From positions 10,561-74,560 of the forward strand of contig JACKML010000011.1 in NCBI GenBank assembly GCA_024235415.1: DNA of 64,000 nucleotides, read 5' to 3'. Shown here piece after piece: positions 34,140 through 42,836 of the stretch. This DNA is from Chromatiaceae bacterium (GTDB lineage: Bacteria > Pseudomonadota > Gammaproteobacteria > Chromatiales > Chromatiaceae). The position numbers were made by a program, and so were the translations under genes. Each line of letters begins with the position of its first letter. Positions within the stretch are counted from its first letter, which is position 1. The notes beneath the pieces are model-generated. The model worked only from the letters and a program-made list of their open reading frames with translations. It was not told where the DNA came from and did no database searches.

Positions 34140-34531
34140 TCTTCAAGCTCATTCGCTGGCCGCTCGGCCAGCTTATCCTGCTGGTCGACTTCCTCACCGC
34201 CCCCAAGCGGCCGCAGCGGGATGCGCGCCAGCAGGCGATGATCGACGACCACACGCGCGATCTCGCGCTATACCAGTTCGCTACCTGTCCGTTCTGCGTC
34301 AAGACCCGCCGCGCGATGCGCCGTCTGGGTCTGAACATCGAGCTGCGCGATGCCCAGCGTGACCCGAAATGGCGCAACCAGCTGCTGACAGAAGGTGGGC
34401 GCCTGCAGACCCCCTGCCTGCGGATCGCGGGCGAATCGGGTGAACCCCGCTGGCTGTATGAGTCGAACGACATCATCGCCTTCCTCGAGCAGCGCGTGAT
34501 GGCGCTTGAGGCTGCCCCGGCACAGGCTTAA
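34136..34531 (+). CDS. Membrane-anchored glutaredoxin-like protein
   Basis: The 131-residue protein starts with a hydrophobic stretch (FKLIRWPLGQLILLVDFL) followed by a basic linker. A glutaredoxin domain follows from about residue 40: ALYQFATCPFCVKTRRAMRRLGLNIELRDAQRD, with the dithiol active site CPFC and TPCLRIAG (cis-Pro). It is not the CGFS monothiol type that usually pairs with BolA. A YESNDIIAFLEQR C-terminus recalls glutathione-transferase N-domains. The BolA overlap makes a shared role in cluster or thiol chemistry likely; the N-terminal segment may place it at the membrane. Confidence 0.82.
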   Translation: MIFKLIRWPLGQLILLVDFLTAPKRPQRDARQQAMIDDHTRDLALYQFATCPFCVKTRRAMRRLGLNIELRDAQRDPKWRNQLLTEGGRLQTPCLRIAGESGEPRWLYESNDIIAFLEQRVMALEAAPAQA

Positions 34532-34593
34532 AGGCGACACCGGGGTGGCCGCTAAGGGTTTCAGAACCTGACCGTGCCATCCCGGAGTTCCAC

Positions 34594-36618
34594 ATGCTCG
34601 CCTTGCTCTCGCCCGCTGAAGCAGCCATCGCCCGCTTGAGCTTTGCCGCCAAGACATCACTGATTGTGGTCCTGTTCCTGGTCCCGGTCGGTTACCTCGG
34701 CAGCCTGCAGTACCTGTCCAGCCAGACGCAGGCCGACGCGATGCGACTGGAAGGCAAGGGGCTGACCTACATAGGCGGCATCCTCGAGGTGTTCGAAAAA
34801 GTGCCGCAGCACCGCGGCCTGTCGCAGGCGGTCCTCAAGGGCGACGAGGCAACCCGCCCGAAGCTCGAAAAGGTCCGGGTGGAGGTAGACGAACGCTTCG
34901 CTGCGCTGGCGACGCTGGACAGCGAACTGGGTGCCAACCTGGGCAGTTCGGGGGAACTGAACCGGTTGCGTACCGAATGGGAGTCGCTGCGCGAGCGCAA
35001 CAGGGGACTAGAACCGCCAGCTTCCTTTGCCCAGCACACCGCACTGATCGAGGGACTCACGGACTTCATGGCGCAAGTCGCCGACCAGTCCGGCCTGAGT
35101 CGCGACAGCGATATCGCCACAGCCTATGCGGTACGCACCCTGGCCGAGGCCGGCCCGGATCTCGCCGAATACCTCGGCCGCTCGCGTGGGCTGGGCTCAG
35201 GCATCGCCGCCGCCGGCAAATTCACCCCGCAACTGTTCACCAGGCTGTCGACCAACGTCGACTTCGTCGCCGATGCGCAGAAGCGGCTGATCAAGGCCAC
35301 CGACAAGGTCAAGACAGCGGCACCGGAGCTGGCGGCCAAGCTGCAGGTGCAGCTGGACGAGGCCAATGTGCTGGTCGGACGATTCCTCGATCTGATCAAG
35401 ACCTCGATGCTGCAATCCGACGCGATAACCGTCGACGCCGGCACCGTGTTTGCCAGCGGTACCGCGGCAATCGGCGCCGTGTTCGCCATGGGCGACAGCC
35501 TGCAACCGGCGCTTGCCTCGCACCTGCAGGCACGCGCTGCCCGCGAAAGCACGCGTGCCTGGACGGTGATGCTGATTGCCGGCGGCACATTGGCGGTCCT
35601 GATCTACTTCGTCGCCGCGTTCTTCCGCGTGATCATGCGCAGCATCCGCCGTTTGTCAGACGGCGCCAGCCAGATTTCTACCGGCGATCTGGGGACACGC
35701 ATCGACCTGGGTGTGCGGGACGAGTTGAACGACGTTCAGGACGCAATCAACGGAATGGCAAAGCAGTTTTCCGAGCTGATTCTCGGGGTCAAGAACGCCG
35801 GCGAAGCGGTGAACCAGGCGACCACGCAGGTGAGCAGCGTGACTGCGAGCACCCGCGAGAGCATGAACCACCAGCAGATGCAGATCAGCCAGGTGGCCAC
35901 CGCCGTCAACGAGATGACGGCGACCGTACACGAGGTCGCGCAGAGTGCGGCGCGCACAGCCGAGGCCACCCACGAGGCCAGGGTCCAGGTCGACGAAGGA
36001 CAACGCATTGTTGGCCAGAGTAAGGGCTCGATCGAACGCCTCGCCCAGGAAGTCGCCCGCGCCTCTGGCGTGATCAATGATGTCGAGGTCCACAGCAACG
36101 AGATCGGCGGCGTGCTCGATGTGATCCGCAGCATCGCCGAACAGACCAACCTGCTGGCGTTGAACGCCGCCATCGAGGCCGCACGCGCCGGCGAACAGGG
36201 CCGTGGCTTCGCAGTGGTCGCCGACGAGGTACGCACGCTGGCAGGACGCACCCAGCAGTCGACGCAGGAGATCCAGCAGATGATCGAGCGTCTGCAACAG
36301 GGAACCGGGCAGGCGGTACTGGTGATGCGTGAGGGGCAGAAGCAGGCAGACATCAGCGTCGAACAATCAGAGCAGGCCTCGCAGGCACTGGCACTGATCA
36401 CCCAGGCAATCGCGCATATTTCCGACATGAGCAGCCAGATCGCCACCGCCGCCGAGGAACAGAGCGCCGCGACCGAGGAGATCAATCGCAGCGTCGTGCA
36501 CATCGACCAATCCTCACACTCGACATCCGAGGCCACCAGCATGGCCCAAGCGACCGCGCAGGAACTCAAGATGCACGCCGACCAGTTGCTGTCCGCGACC
36601 GGCCGGTTCCACCTCTGA
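34594..36618 (+). CDS. Methyl-accepting chemotaxis protein
   Basis: The 674-residue receptor has an N-terminal membrane helix (SLIVVLFLVPVGYLGSLQ) and a periplasmic helical sensor of about 270 residues containing QHRGLSQAVLKGD, a pattern seen in NIT-like or helical bundle sensors. The second helix is TVMLIAGGTLAVLIYFVAAFF. A HAMP domain follows (RLSDGASQISTGDLGTRIDLGVRDELNDVQDAINGMAKQF), then a long coiled-coil signalling domain with the conserved hairpin EQTNLLALNAAIEAARAGEQGRGFAVVADEVRTLAGRTQQST. The ligand is unknown. No other chemotaxis gene is in the window. It could serve pili or flagella. Confidence 0.95.
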   Translation: MLALLSPAEAAIARLSFAAKTSLIVVLFLVPVGYLGSLQYLSSQTQADAMRLEGKGLTYIGGILEVFEKVPQHRGLSQAVLKGDEATRPKLEKVRVEVDERFAALATLDSELGANLGSSGELNRLRTEWESLRERNRGLEPPASFAQHTALIEGLTDFMAQVADQSGLSRDSDIATAYAVRTLAEAGPDLAEYLGRSRGLGSGIAAAGKFTPQLFTRLSTNVDFVADAQKRLIKATDKVKTAAPELAAKLQVQLDEANVLVGRFLDLIKTSMLQSDAITVDAGTVFASGTAAIGAVFAMGDSLQPALASHLQARAARESTRAWTVMLIAGGTLAVLIYFVAAFFRVIMRSIRRLSDGASQISTGDLGTRIDLGVRDELNDVQDAINGMAKQFSELILGVKNAGEAVNQATTQVSSVTASTRESMNHQQMQISQVATAVNEMTATVHEVAQSAARTAEATHEARVQVDEGQRIVGQSKGSIERLAQEVARASGVINDVEVHSNEIGGVLDVIRSIAEQTNLLALNAAIEAARAGEQGRGFAVVADEVRTLAGRTQQSTQEIQQMIERLQQGTGQAVLVMREGQKQADISVEQSEQASQALALITQAIAHISDMSSQIATAAEEQSAATEEINRSVVHIDQSSHSTSEATSMAQATAQELKMHADQLLSATGRFHL

Positions 36619-36706
36619 TCGCACGGGGCCGCTGCTTCGGGCGGGCCATGATCGGGTAGAATTGCCGCCAAGCCGTGACAACCGCGCCGTATCGGCGTCC
36701 CGAGAC

Positions 36707-37906
36707 ATGATGGATCCTCAAGCCCTGGGCGCCCTCGCGGGCACCCACGCATTATTGCTGCAGTTGATCGAAGGACTGCCGCCGCGCGATACCAATCGGT
36801 GCTTCGACCCGCAACTGCCGTCAGCCGGATGGCTGCTGGGGCGCGCGGTGTTTCTTGAACTCCACCTGCTGCGCAGCGTCGTGATGCAGGACGACGATCT
36901 TGCAGCACGCGTGCGCCACCTGTTCGATGACGAACACAGGCCGCCGACGGATGTCGAGGCGCAGCTGCCGGCACGGGACCACCTGCTGAACTGGGCCACC
37001 GAGGTATTCGATCAGCACCTGGTCTGGCTGGCCAACCCTGGTCACCTGCCGTCGCACCCGCTGCTGGAGAACGGCTGGCTGGTCTGGCACCTGGCACAAC
37101 GCCATGCACTCATATACGAGCGCCTGCTGGCGCTGCTGACCGCGCGCAGCGCGCAGCACGGGCACAGTGATCACCTGGTCGCCGAGGTCCTTCAGCCGCG
37201 ACCTGCGCGTGCGGATTCCGTCCGCATCGAGCAGGGGCATTACCGTGTCGGTGCGCGCGAAGGTGTGGTGATGCACCACGAGGAACCGGCACAGGTCGTC
37301 GAACTGCATGCCTATCGCATCTGCCGCCACCCCGTCAGCAACGCCGAGTACCTCGCCTTCATGCTGGACGACGGCTATAGGAACGACGACTGGTGGGATG
37401 TGCCCGGTCGTGAATGGCGGGATACCTGTCTTGCCGAAGCACCCTGGCAATGGCGGCGCGACACTGCCGGCCATTGGTACGGTAGCGGCACCAATGGCGC
37501 AATGGACCTGCAGGCGGATGACCCGGTGACAGGCCTTTCGGCGCACGAGGCGCGCGCCTATGCGGCCTGGGCATCGGCACACGCCGACGGCCTGACCGGT
37601 GCAGTACCGCAACACGAGTACCAATGGGAGGTCGCGGCGCGCCTGGGTGAAATCGAGTCGGTCGGCCGCAGCTGGGAATGGTGTGCCAACACCTTTCATG
37701 TCTATCCGGATCATCAGGCACCAAGCGACGCGCAACTGGCGCCGTGCACCACGCTCGATGACGCCGGCATGCTGCGTGGCGGCTGCCTGCACACCCAGCC
37801 GAGCCTGCGACGCAGCACCTTCAGACTGTGCGCGATGCCGCAGCAGCGCACGCTGTTCGCCGGCACACGTATGGTACTGCCGCCGGGCAAGGCCGCCTGG
37901 GAATGA
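36707..37906 (+). CDS. EgtB-like (DinB plus FGE-sulfatase/SUMF1) protein
   Basis: The roughly 399-residue protein pairs an N-terminal four-helix DinB-like part with a C-terminal formylglycine-enzyme fold: VELHAYRICRHPVSNAEYLAFMLDDGYRNDDWWD, LSAHEARAYAAWASAHADGL, QHEYQWEVAARLG, SWEWCANTFHVYP and RGGCLHTQPSLRRSTFR. This is the domain layout of EgtB-type sulfoxide synthases in ergothioneine or ovothiol synthesis. The iron-binding HxxxHxE is not clearly kept: the matching helix reads WHLAQRHALIYERL, with H-x4-H. No egtD-like methyltransferase is adjacent. So a related non-haem iron enzyme, or an inactive relative, is as likely as true EgtB. Confidence 0.7.
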   Translation: MMDPQALGALAGTHALLLQLIEGLPPRDTNRCFDPQLPSAGWLLGRAVFLELHLLRSVVMQDDDLAARVRHLFDDEHRPPTDVEAQLPARDHLLNWATEVFDQHLVWLANPGHLPSHPLLENGWLVWHLAQRHALIYERLLALLTARSAQHGHSDHLVAEVLQPRPARADSVRIEQGHYRVGAREGVVMHHEEPAQVVELHAYRICRHPVSNAEYLAFMLDDGYRNDDWWDVPGREWRDTCLAEAPWQWRRDTAGHWYGSGTNGAMDLQADDPVTGLSAHEARAYAAWASAHADGLTGAVPQHEYQWEVAARLGEIESVGRSWEWCANTFHVYPDHQAPSDAQLAPCTTLDDAGMLRGGCLHTQPSLRRSTFRLCAMPQQRTLFAGTRMVLPPGKAAWE

Positions 37907-37922
37907 CAGGCGCCGTCTGCGC

Positions 37923-38609
37923 CTATCGCAGTATGTCGAGCAGCTGGATCTCGAAGACCAGGGCCTCGTTCGGCCCGATATCGCTGCCGGCACCTGCCTC
38001 GCCATAGGCAAGTTCGCTTGGCACGAACACCTGCCAGTGATCCCCGACATGCATCCTGGACAGCGCCTCGCTGAAGCCGGGAATGACACCGGCCAACGCG
38101 AATTCGGCCGGCTGGTTGCGCTCGACCGAGCTGTCAAATACGCGACCGTCCAACAAGGTGCCGTGGTAGTGCACCCGCACGCTGTCGTCAGGGCGTGGCT
38201 GCTCACCCGTACCCGTTCGCAACACGCGATACTGCAGGCCGCTCGGCAGCAACACGACATCGCCCCTGGCGGCATTGTCGGTGAGGAAACGTCGCCCGGC
38301 GTCCAGGCTGGCCAGCGCACGCTGTGCGCGCTGCGCGGCGAACGCACGCTGCTGCTCAGCAATCGCCTCACGCATCTGATCGTCACTCAGACGCAGCGGC
38401 CGGTCGGCCAGCACATCGTCGATCGCCGCCGCAAACGCGGCGCTGTCCAGCTGCTGTATGCCCTGGCCTTTGAGCAACTGCCCCAGTCGCACGCCCATCG
38501 CATAGCTGTAGCGTTGCGGCACCGACCCGGCCGGCGGCTCCGATGCGAAAACGTCGACCGCGAGCATCACAAGGCTCACCGAAAACAGGAAATAGAGTGA
38601 TTTTTTCAT
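37923..38609 (-). CDS. Periplasmic FKBP-type peptidyl-prolyl isomerase (Mip/FkpA-like)
   Basis: The 228-residue protein has a signal peptide (MKKSLYFLFSVSLVMLAVDVFA) and a helical N-terminal dimerisation domain (YSYAMGVRLGQLLKGQG, FAAAIDDVLADRPLRLSDDQMREAI). The FKBP domain then reads VRVHYHGTLLDGRVFDSSVERNQPAEFALAGVIPGFSEALSRMHVGDHWQVFVPSELAYGEAG. The domain order and length match FkpA/Mip outer membrane protein chaperones. It is one of three FKBP-fold genes in the window. It is convergent with the EgtB-like gene. Confidence 0.92.
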   Translation of the reverse strand: MKKSLYFLFSVSLVMLAVDVFASEPPAGSVPQRYSYAMGVRLGQLLKGQGIQQLDSAAFAAAIDDVLADRPLRLSDDQMREAIAEQQRAFAAQRAQRALASLDAGRRFLTDNAARGDVVLLPSGLQYRVLRTGTGEQPRPDDSVRVHYHGTLLDGRVFDSSVERNQPAEFALAGVIPGFSEALSRMHVGDHWQVFVPSELAYGEAGAGSDIGPNEALVFEIQLLDILR

Positions 38610-38761
38610 TGTCTTTTCAGTCGGTTAAGGAATGTCAGTCCCGGTTTCCGAAGCTTCGGCCTGAAACCCGGAACGCATTTCACAGATTGCATCAACGGCC
38701 ATCAAGCGGTTGCCGGCGACGTCGATAATACAGGCGACGGGGCATTCTTTGGACAACGACA

Positions 38762-38989
38762 ATGATCAGCAAGTTGGGCAATACGGCCTTGCAGGGTATC
38801 CAGCGCAGCACCCAGGGTCTGGCACGCAGCGCCGCCGAGATCGCGCGCGCCACCCAGCCCGGCGACCGCACGAACATGACCCGCGCGCTGGTGGAACTCA
38901 AACAACACGAACACGCAGCCAAGGCCAACATGAAGACGCTGGCGGCGCACGACAGGATGCTGGGGTCTCTGCTTGACGTGAAAGCCTGA
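38762..38989 (+). CDS. Mini flagellar rod/hook-like protein, 75 aa
   Basis: The small protein looks like the two ends of a flagellar axial protein joined together. The N-terminus MISKLGNTALQGIQRSTQGLARSAAEIARA follows the pattern of rod-protein N-terminal helices, in which a Gly-x-x-x-A helix precedes IAN. The C-terminus ALVELKQHEHAAKANMKTLAAHDRMLGSLLDVKA matches the closing helix of FlgC/FlgE-like proteins (LVELI..Q.AY.AN.KVI...DEMLG.LL.I). The disordered D1 and later domains are absent, and the usual AN turn is replaced by ARATQPGD. No flagellar gene is nearby. The function is unknown; similar short proteins occur as orphans in gammaproteobacteria. Confidence 0.65.
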   Translation: MISKLGNTALQGIQRSTQGLARSAAEIARATQPGDRTNMTRALVELKQHEHAAKANMKTLAAHDRMLGSLLDVKA

Positions 38990-38998
38990 ACCGGGGCG

Positions 38999-39841
38999 TC
39001 AGCGTACCGGGAACAACATCGAATAGTCAGTCGCCCTGACATCCTTGGTCAGCTGCCCGACCGAGATATAGTCAACGCCACTCAGGGCGATCTCTCGCAC
39101 GCTCTCCAGACTGACGCCGCCCGAGGCCTCCAGTTCCGCCCGCCCTGCCGTCAGCAGCACCGCCTCACGCAACTGCGCAAGGCTGAAGTTATCGAGCAGG
39201 ATACGCGTGGCACCGGCCCCCAGCGCCTGACCCAGTTCGGCCAGGTCCTCGACCTCGATTTCGATCATCACGTCGCCTGATGTCGCTGCCTGTGCGGCAC
39301 GCAGCGCGGCCGCAATCGAACCGGCAGCGCGGATATGGTTTTCCTTGATCAGCACGGCATCGAACAGACCGACACGGTGATTGCTGGCGCCGCCGCAACG
39401 CACCGCATACTTCTGTGCCAGACGCAGCCCGGGGAGGGTCTTGCGCGTGTCCAGGACGGTCGCCTGCGTGCCCGCTACTGCGGCGACGTACTGTGCTGCA
39501 CGCGACGCCGTGCCAGACAGGGTCTGCAGGAAGTTCAGCGCCGTGCGCTCACCCGACAGGACCGGCCGCGCCATCCCCTGCACGGTGCATACACGTTGTC
39601 CCGCAACCAGGTGCGCGCCGTCGCTTGCCGACCAGTCGACACGAATCTCCGCGTCGAGCTGACGAAACACCTCTTCGAACCACGCGCTGCCGCACAGCAC
39701 CGCCGGTTCACGCACGATGACCTCGGCACGCGCAACGGCATCGGCCGGCACCAGCGCGGCCGTCAGGTCGCCAGCACCGACATCCTCGGCCAGCGCCCGG
39801 CGCACCTGCGCAGCGACATCAGCGGGATCGGGCTGCCGCAT
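38999..39841 (-). CDS. nadC: Nicotinate-nucleotide pyrophosphorylase NadC
   Basis: The 280-residue enzyme condenses quinolinate with PRPP in NAD synthesis. It has the NadC pattern: RRALAEDVGAGDLTAALVP, ERTALNFLQTLSGTASRA, TVLDTRKTLPGLRLAQKYAVRCGGASNHRVGLFDAVLIKENHI, VMIEIEVEDLAELGQAL, ILLDNFSLAQLREAV and EASGGVSLESVREIALSGVDYISVGQLTK. The DTRKTTP and GGG-like loops are close to consensus. It precedes the convergent mini rod-like gene, and a small FKBP gene lies 3 bases upstream. Confidence 0.96.
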   Translation of the reverse strand: MRQPDPADVAAQVRRALAEDVGAGDLTAALVPADAVARAEVIVREPAVLCGSAWFEEVFRQLDAEIRVDWSASDGAHLVAGQRVCTVQGMARPVLSGERTALNFLQTLSGTASRAAQYVAAVAGTQATVLDTRKTLPGLRLAQKYAVRCGGASNHRVGLFDAVLIKENHIRAAGSIAAALRAAQAATSGDVMIEIEVEDLAELGQALGAGATRILLDNFSLAQLREAVLLTAGRAELEASGGVSLESVREIALSGVDYISVGQLTKDVRATDYSMLFPVR

Positions 39842-39844
39842 CTG

Positions 39845-40189
39845 CTAGGTGATCGCCAGCAGCTCGACATCGAACACCAGGGTCGCGTTCGGCGGGATGA
39901 CCCCACCGGCGCCTTGCGCACCGTAACCGAGTTGCGGCGGGATGGTCAGCTTGCGCTTGCCACCCACCTTCATGCCGGCGACACCCTCGTCCCAGCCGCG
40001 AATGACCATACCGCGGCCAAGTGAAAAGCTGAATGCCTGGTTGCGGTCATGGCTGGAATCGAACTTGCTGCCATCGGTCAGCCAACCGGTGTAGTGCACG
40101 GAGACCTGCTGTCCAGGGGACGCAACGGCGCCGTCGCCTTCGACCAGGTCTTCATACTTCAGGCCGGAATCGGTGATCTGTTCTGCCAT
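39845..40189 (-). CDS. Cytoplasmic FKBP-type peptidyl-prolyl isomerase
   Basis: From the ATG at 40187-40189 (GGGAGA six bases upstream) the 114-residue protein is a single FKBP domain without signal peptide: GLKYEDLVEGDGAVASPGQQVSVHYTGWLTDGSKFDSSHDRNQAFSFSLGRGMVIRGWDEGVAGMKVGGKRKLTIPPQLGYGAQGAGGVIPPNATLVFDVELL. The catalytic aromatic and acidic residues (Y, F, D, W of GWDEG) are all kept, so it should be active. It is followed by nadC 3 bases later, so the two are co-transcribed. Confidence 0.95.
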   Translation of the reverse strand: MAEQITDSGLKYEDLVEGDGAVASPGQQVSVHYTGWLTDGSKFDSSHDRNQAFSFSLGRGMVIRGWDEGVAGMKVGGKRKLTIPPQLGYGAQGAGGVIPPNATLVFDVELLAIT

Positions 40190-40214
40190 ATCTGTCTCCC
40201 AGGTTGTCTGTCGC

Positions 40215-40242
40215 AAAAAAAAGCGCCGGCTGGACCGGCGCT
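40215..40242 (-). terminator. Rho-independent terminator after the DUF1631 gene
   Basis: On the minus strand AGCGCCGG pairs with CCGGCGCT (arms 40222-40229 and 40235-40242), followed by eight T (40215-40222). It closes the DUF1631 transcript and separates it from the FKBP-nadC pair. Confidence 0.92.
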
Positions 40243-40267
40243 GTGCATTGTATCCGAGGCGTGAAGA

Positions 40268-42535
40268 TCAGGCAGGTGCGGCTGCCGCCCCCGTGTCCCG
40301 CAACGCCCCGAGCATCGCGTCCAATGCCCGGTCCATCAACGGCGTGTTGACATCATCGAGCAGGCGCGCGTTGTTTTCACGGAACAACACCGCGATGTCG
40401 TTGACCGTCATTTCGGCAACCTTCATGCCCTTGCGATTGACGAAAATGCAGTTGTTCGATACCTGACTGCGCCACGACAGCTTACCGCGCACCCAGGTGT
40501 CATCGCGTTGCCAGTCGAGCCACTGCCCGACCTCGAGTGCCGTGGCCTTTTCGAAGAACTCGTCCTCGATCACCTCGGCCGGCTCGACCTCAGCGCTCAG
40601 GCCAACCCCTTCAGGCACGACCTCGTCGAGCGACGCCACCTCGATGGTGTCACTCTCGCCACGCAGGGCCGCGATATGGCAGGCCTGCAGCTCCTTGAAC
40701 AACTGCCCGGCGCGGTGCTGATCGAAGGAGATGTTGTTGAGGCCGTCGCGCAACTTCTTCAACAGGTCGGGGATCGACTTGAGCAGTCGCTGCCGGTCAC
40801 TCGGTTCGACCTTCGGCTGCACGCTCCAGATCAATTCCTCGACCGCGGCAAACGCATGCTGCCAGGCCACGCTCTCCTCACCCTCGCGCAGGTAGGCCAA
40901 CAGCATCACATCGTGCCAGCCCTCACGCAGGATATTGACCACCGCCAGCGGCAGATCAGGCTGCGCGATACGGAAGTCGTTGAGGACCTCGGCGACACGA
41001 CGCCGTGCAATCAGCAACTGCTCCTGACCGCGGGTGACCTGGTTGATGCGCTCCTCGGCCACCTCGGCGCCCCGCGCCTCGCGCTCGATGAAACTGGAGA
41101 ACTCGTCGTACACCAGCGCAAACAGGCCGACATCGTCACTGAAATCGTTGAGTATCCGCGTCACTGCGGTCTCGATCCGGCCGTACAGCGACTTCGCCGA
41201 ACGGTCGCCGTCATCGACCCAGCCCATCGCGGCGCGCGCCAGCGTATTGAGCAGACGCCGCGCCGGGTGGTGTTTGTTTCCAAAGAAGCTGCGGTCGAGC
41301 ACCGCCACCTTCAACATCGGGATCTGCAGCCGACCGAGCAGCGCCTTCATCGCGTCCGGCACGTTGCGGTCGTCGAGGATGAAATCGAACAGCATGCCGA
41401 TGACATCGATCACATCCTGATCGACCTGGTTGAGACGCTTGGACGGCGCGTCATTCGACCCCATGTCCAGCTGGCGCCCGAGGTTGTACAACATCTCGGT
41501 CTGCAGTTGCTGGACTTCGGCGCGACTTACCGGCGCCTCTGTCGAAAAGTCCTGCTGCAGATAATTCAGCGCATCGATGAGTTCGTTCGACCCGACCGCC
41601 GGCAGGTGTCGCAGGTGCGCCGCTTCGCCGCCGCCGGGCAGACGTCCCGAATACAGGCTGGCTGCACCGCGGTCGCGCCGCATCGACAGCAACTGACCCA
41701 GCATGCCGAGGACCTGCTCCTGGCTGACCTCGTTGCCCGGAAGCGATGCCATGTCACCGTCTGCAACACGCGACGCTACGGCATCCGGGGATTCCTGGCG
41801 TGCACGCTGCACCGATGGTGCAACCGGGTTGCGCCGCACCCGCTGCACGATCTTCGGTAGCACGCCACCATCGACCAACACGTCGTTGAGGTCGTCATAC
41901 AGACCACCGATGTAGCCCATGACATAGCGGTCGAAAAGCTTGAACACAACCAGGCGCACACCGAGATCACCCGACCACTGGCGCATCGCGGCGCGGAACC
42001 CTTCGGCGAGGTTGAACGGGCCGACCGGATTCTGCCGCACCGGCAGGTCGGTCACACCGACCATCTGGGCAAAACGCATGTTCAGTGCGAACAGCTCGCG
42101 GTGGTAACGGTTCTCGGCCTTGGACACCATGCCGTTCACTGCGAGGTTCTCCTCGAGCTCCTCGTCGTCGACCAGGCTCAGCTCGTCGGTGCCGTCAATC
42201 GGTTTTGCCTCGTCGGGCGCCACGGGCTGCTGCCAAAACGCGTCGTAGCGATCGAGCTGGTTGCGCAGGAACCCCTGGTCGATCTGTTCGCGCAGCTTGC
42301 GCAGCTCGCGCATGGCATCGAAGTAACGTGTCTGCAGTACGTCGCTGGCCGACTTGTCCGCCAATTGGTACAACTCGTCGTCGACGTGTTCGAACAGCTC
42401 CTGCATCAGCCTTGGCAGGGTATCCTTGAGATGCACGCGACATGAGGCCAGCAGCTCCTGCACGCGGGCATCACTCACCCGTCGCCTGGCGCCCCCCAGG
42501 TTCTGATCAAAAGAAATCACATTGTCACGTACCAT
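40268..42535 (-). CDS. DUF1631 family protein
   Basis: The 755-residue cytosolic, largely helical protein matches DUF1631. It includes LFDFILDDRNVPDAMKALLGRLQIPMLKVAVLDRSFF, HPARRLLNTLARAAMGW, FVNRKGMKVAEMTVNDIAVLFRENNARLLDDVNTPLMDRALDAMLG. The C-terminal WLDWQRDDTWVRGKLSWRSQVSNNCIFVNRKG resembles a degenerate PilZ barrel, and some family members are linked to cyclic-di-GMP signalling. That link is only suggestive here. I start it at the ATG 42533-42535 (MVRDNVISFDQNLGG), because the upstream frame does not look coding. No close operon partner. Confidence 0.85.
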   Translation of the reverse strand: MVRDNVISFDQNLGGARRRVSDARVQELLASCRVHLKDTLPRLMQELFEHVDDELYQLADKSASDVLQTRYFDAMRELRKLREQIDQGFLRNQLDRYDAFWQQPVAPDEAKPIDGTDELSLVDDEELEENLAVNGMVSKAENRYHRELFALNMRFAQMVGVTDLPVRQNPVGPFNLAEGFRAAMRQWSGDLGVRLVVFKLFDRYVMGYIGGLYDDLNDVLVDGGVLPKIVQRVRRNPVAPSVQRARQESPDAVASRVADGDMASLPGNEVSQEQVLGMLGQLLSMRRDRGAASLYSGRLPGGGEAAHLRHLPAVGSNELIDALNYLQQDFSTEAPVSRAEVQQLQTEMLYNLGRQLDMGSNDAPSKRLNQVDQDVIDVIGMLFDFILDDRNVPDAMKALLGRLQIPMLKVAVLDRSFFGNKHHPARRLLNTLARAAMGWVDDGDRSAKSLYGRIETAVTRILNDFSDDVGLFALVYDEFSSFIEREARGAEVAEERINQVTRGQEQLLIARRRVAEVLNDFRIAQPDLPLAVVNILREGWHDVMLLAYLREGEESVAWQHAFAAVEELIWSVQPKVEPSDRQRLLKSIPDLLKKLRDGLNNISFDQHRAGQLFKELQACHIAALRGESDTIEVASLDEVVPEGVGLSAEVEPAEVIEDEFFEKATALEVGQWLDWQRDDTWVRGKLSWRSQVSNNCIFVNRKGMKVAEMTVNDIAVLFRENNARLLDDVNTPLMDRALDAMLGALRDTGAAAAPA

Positions 42536-42836
42536 CTGCAACCCCTGGACCGTACCGTTGCCCGGCCGACACCCCTGCTGACCCCACACTTCTGATAAAA
42601 CTAAACGCGCCCTGCCGGACCCGGCGTGACGCCGGTCACGCTTCAACGGGCGCCACCTGTCACCCTTGCCGGCATATCCGACACCGTCACACAAAGGCGG
42701 GATTCTGCCGCCTATCCGAACACTGCGCGGTTCGTCTTTCCCTTACCAGCATTAGCGACCGTTGCCGGCGATTCATGACCGGGACACGCGCAGTTTGATG
42801 ATAACTTATCGTTTTTTCAGGAACGCTGAGCGGTTT
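42536..42836. other. Divergent intergenic region between DUF1631 and a thioredoxin-like gene
   Basis: About 300 bases hold no gene I can support. The region must contain divergent promoters. I see an AT-rich patch near 42595-42610 (CTGATAAAACTAAACG) and a TTATCG-containing patch at 42798-42820, but no convincing hexamer pair on either strand. A second in-frame ATG for the downstream gene lies at 42798. Confidence 0.5.

Noticed and set aside
36821..38386. Minus-strand frame of about 520 codons across the EgtB-like and FKBP genes
   Set aside because: It crosses two well-supported genes on different strands and shows no coherent protein pattern.
41034..41860. Plus-strand frames opposite the DUF1631 gene
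   Set aside because: They are shadow frames of a strongly biased gene, with no motif.
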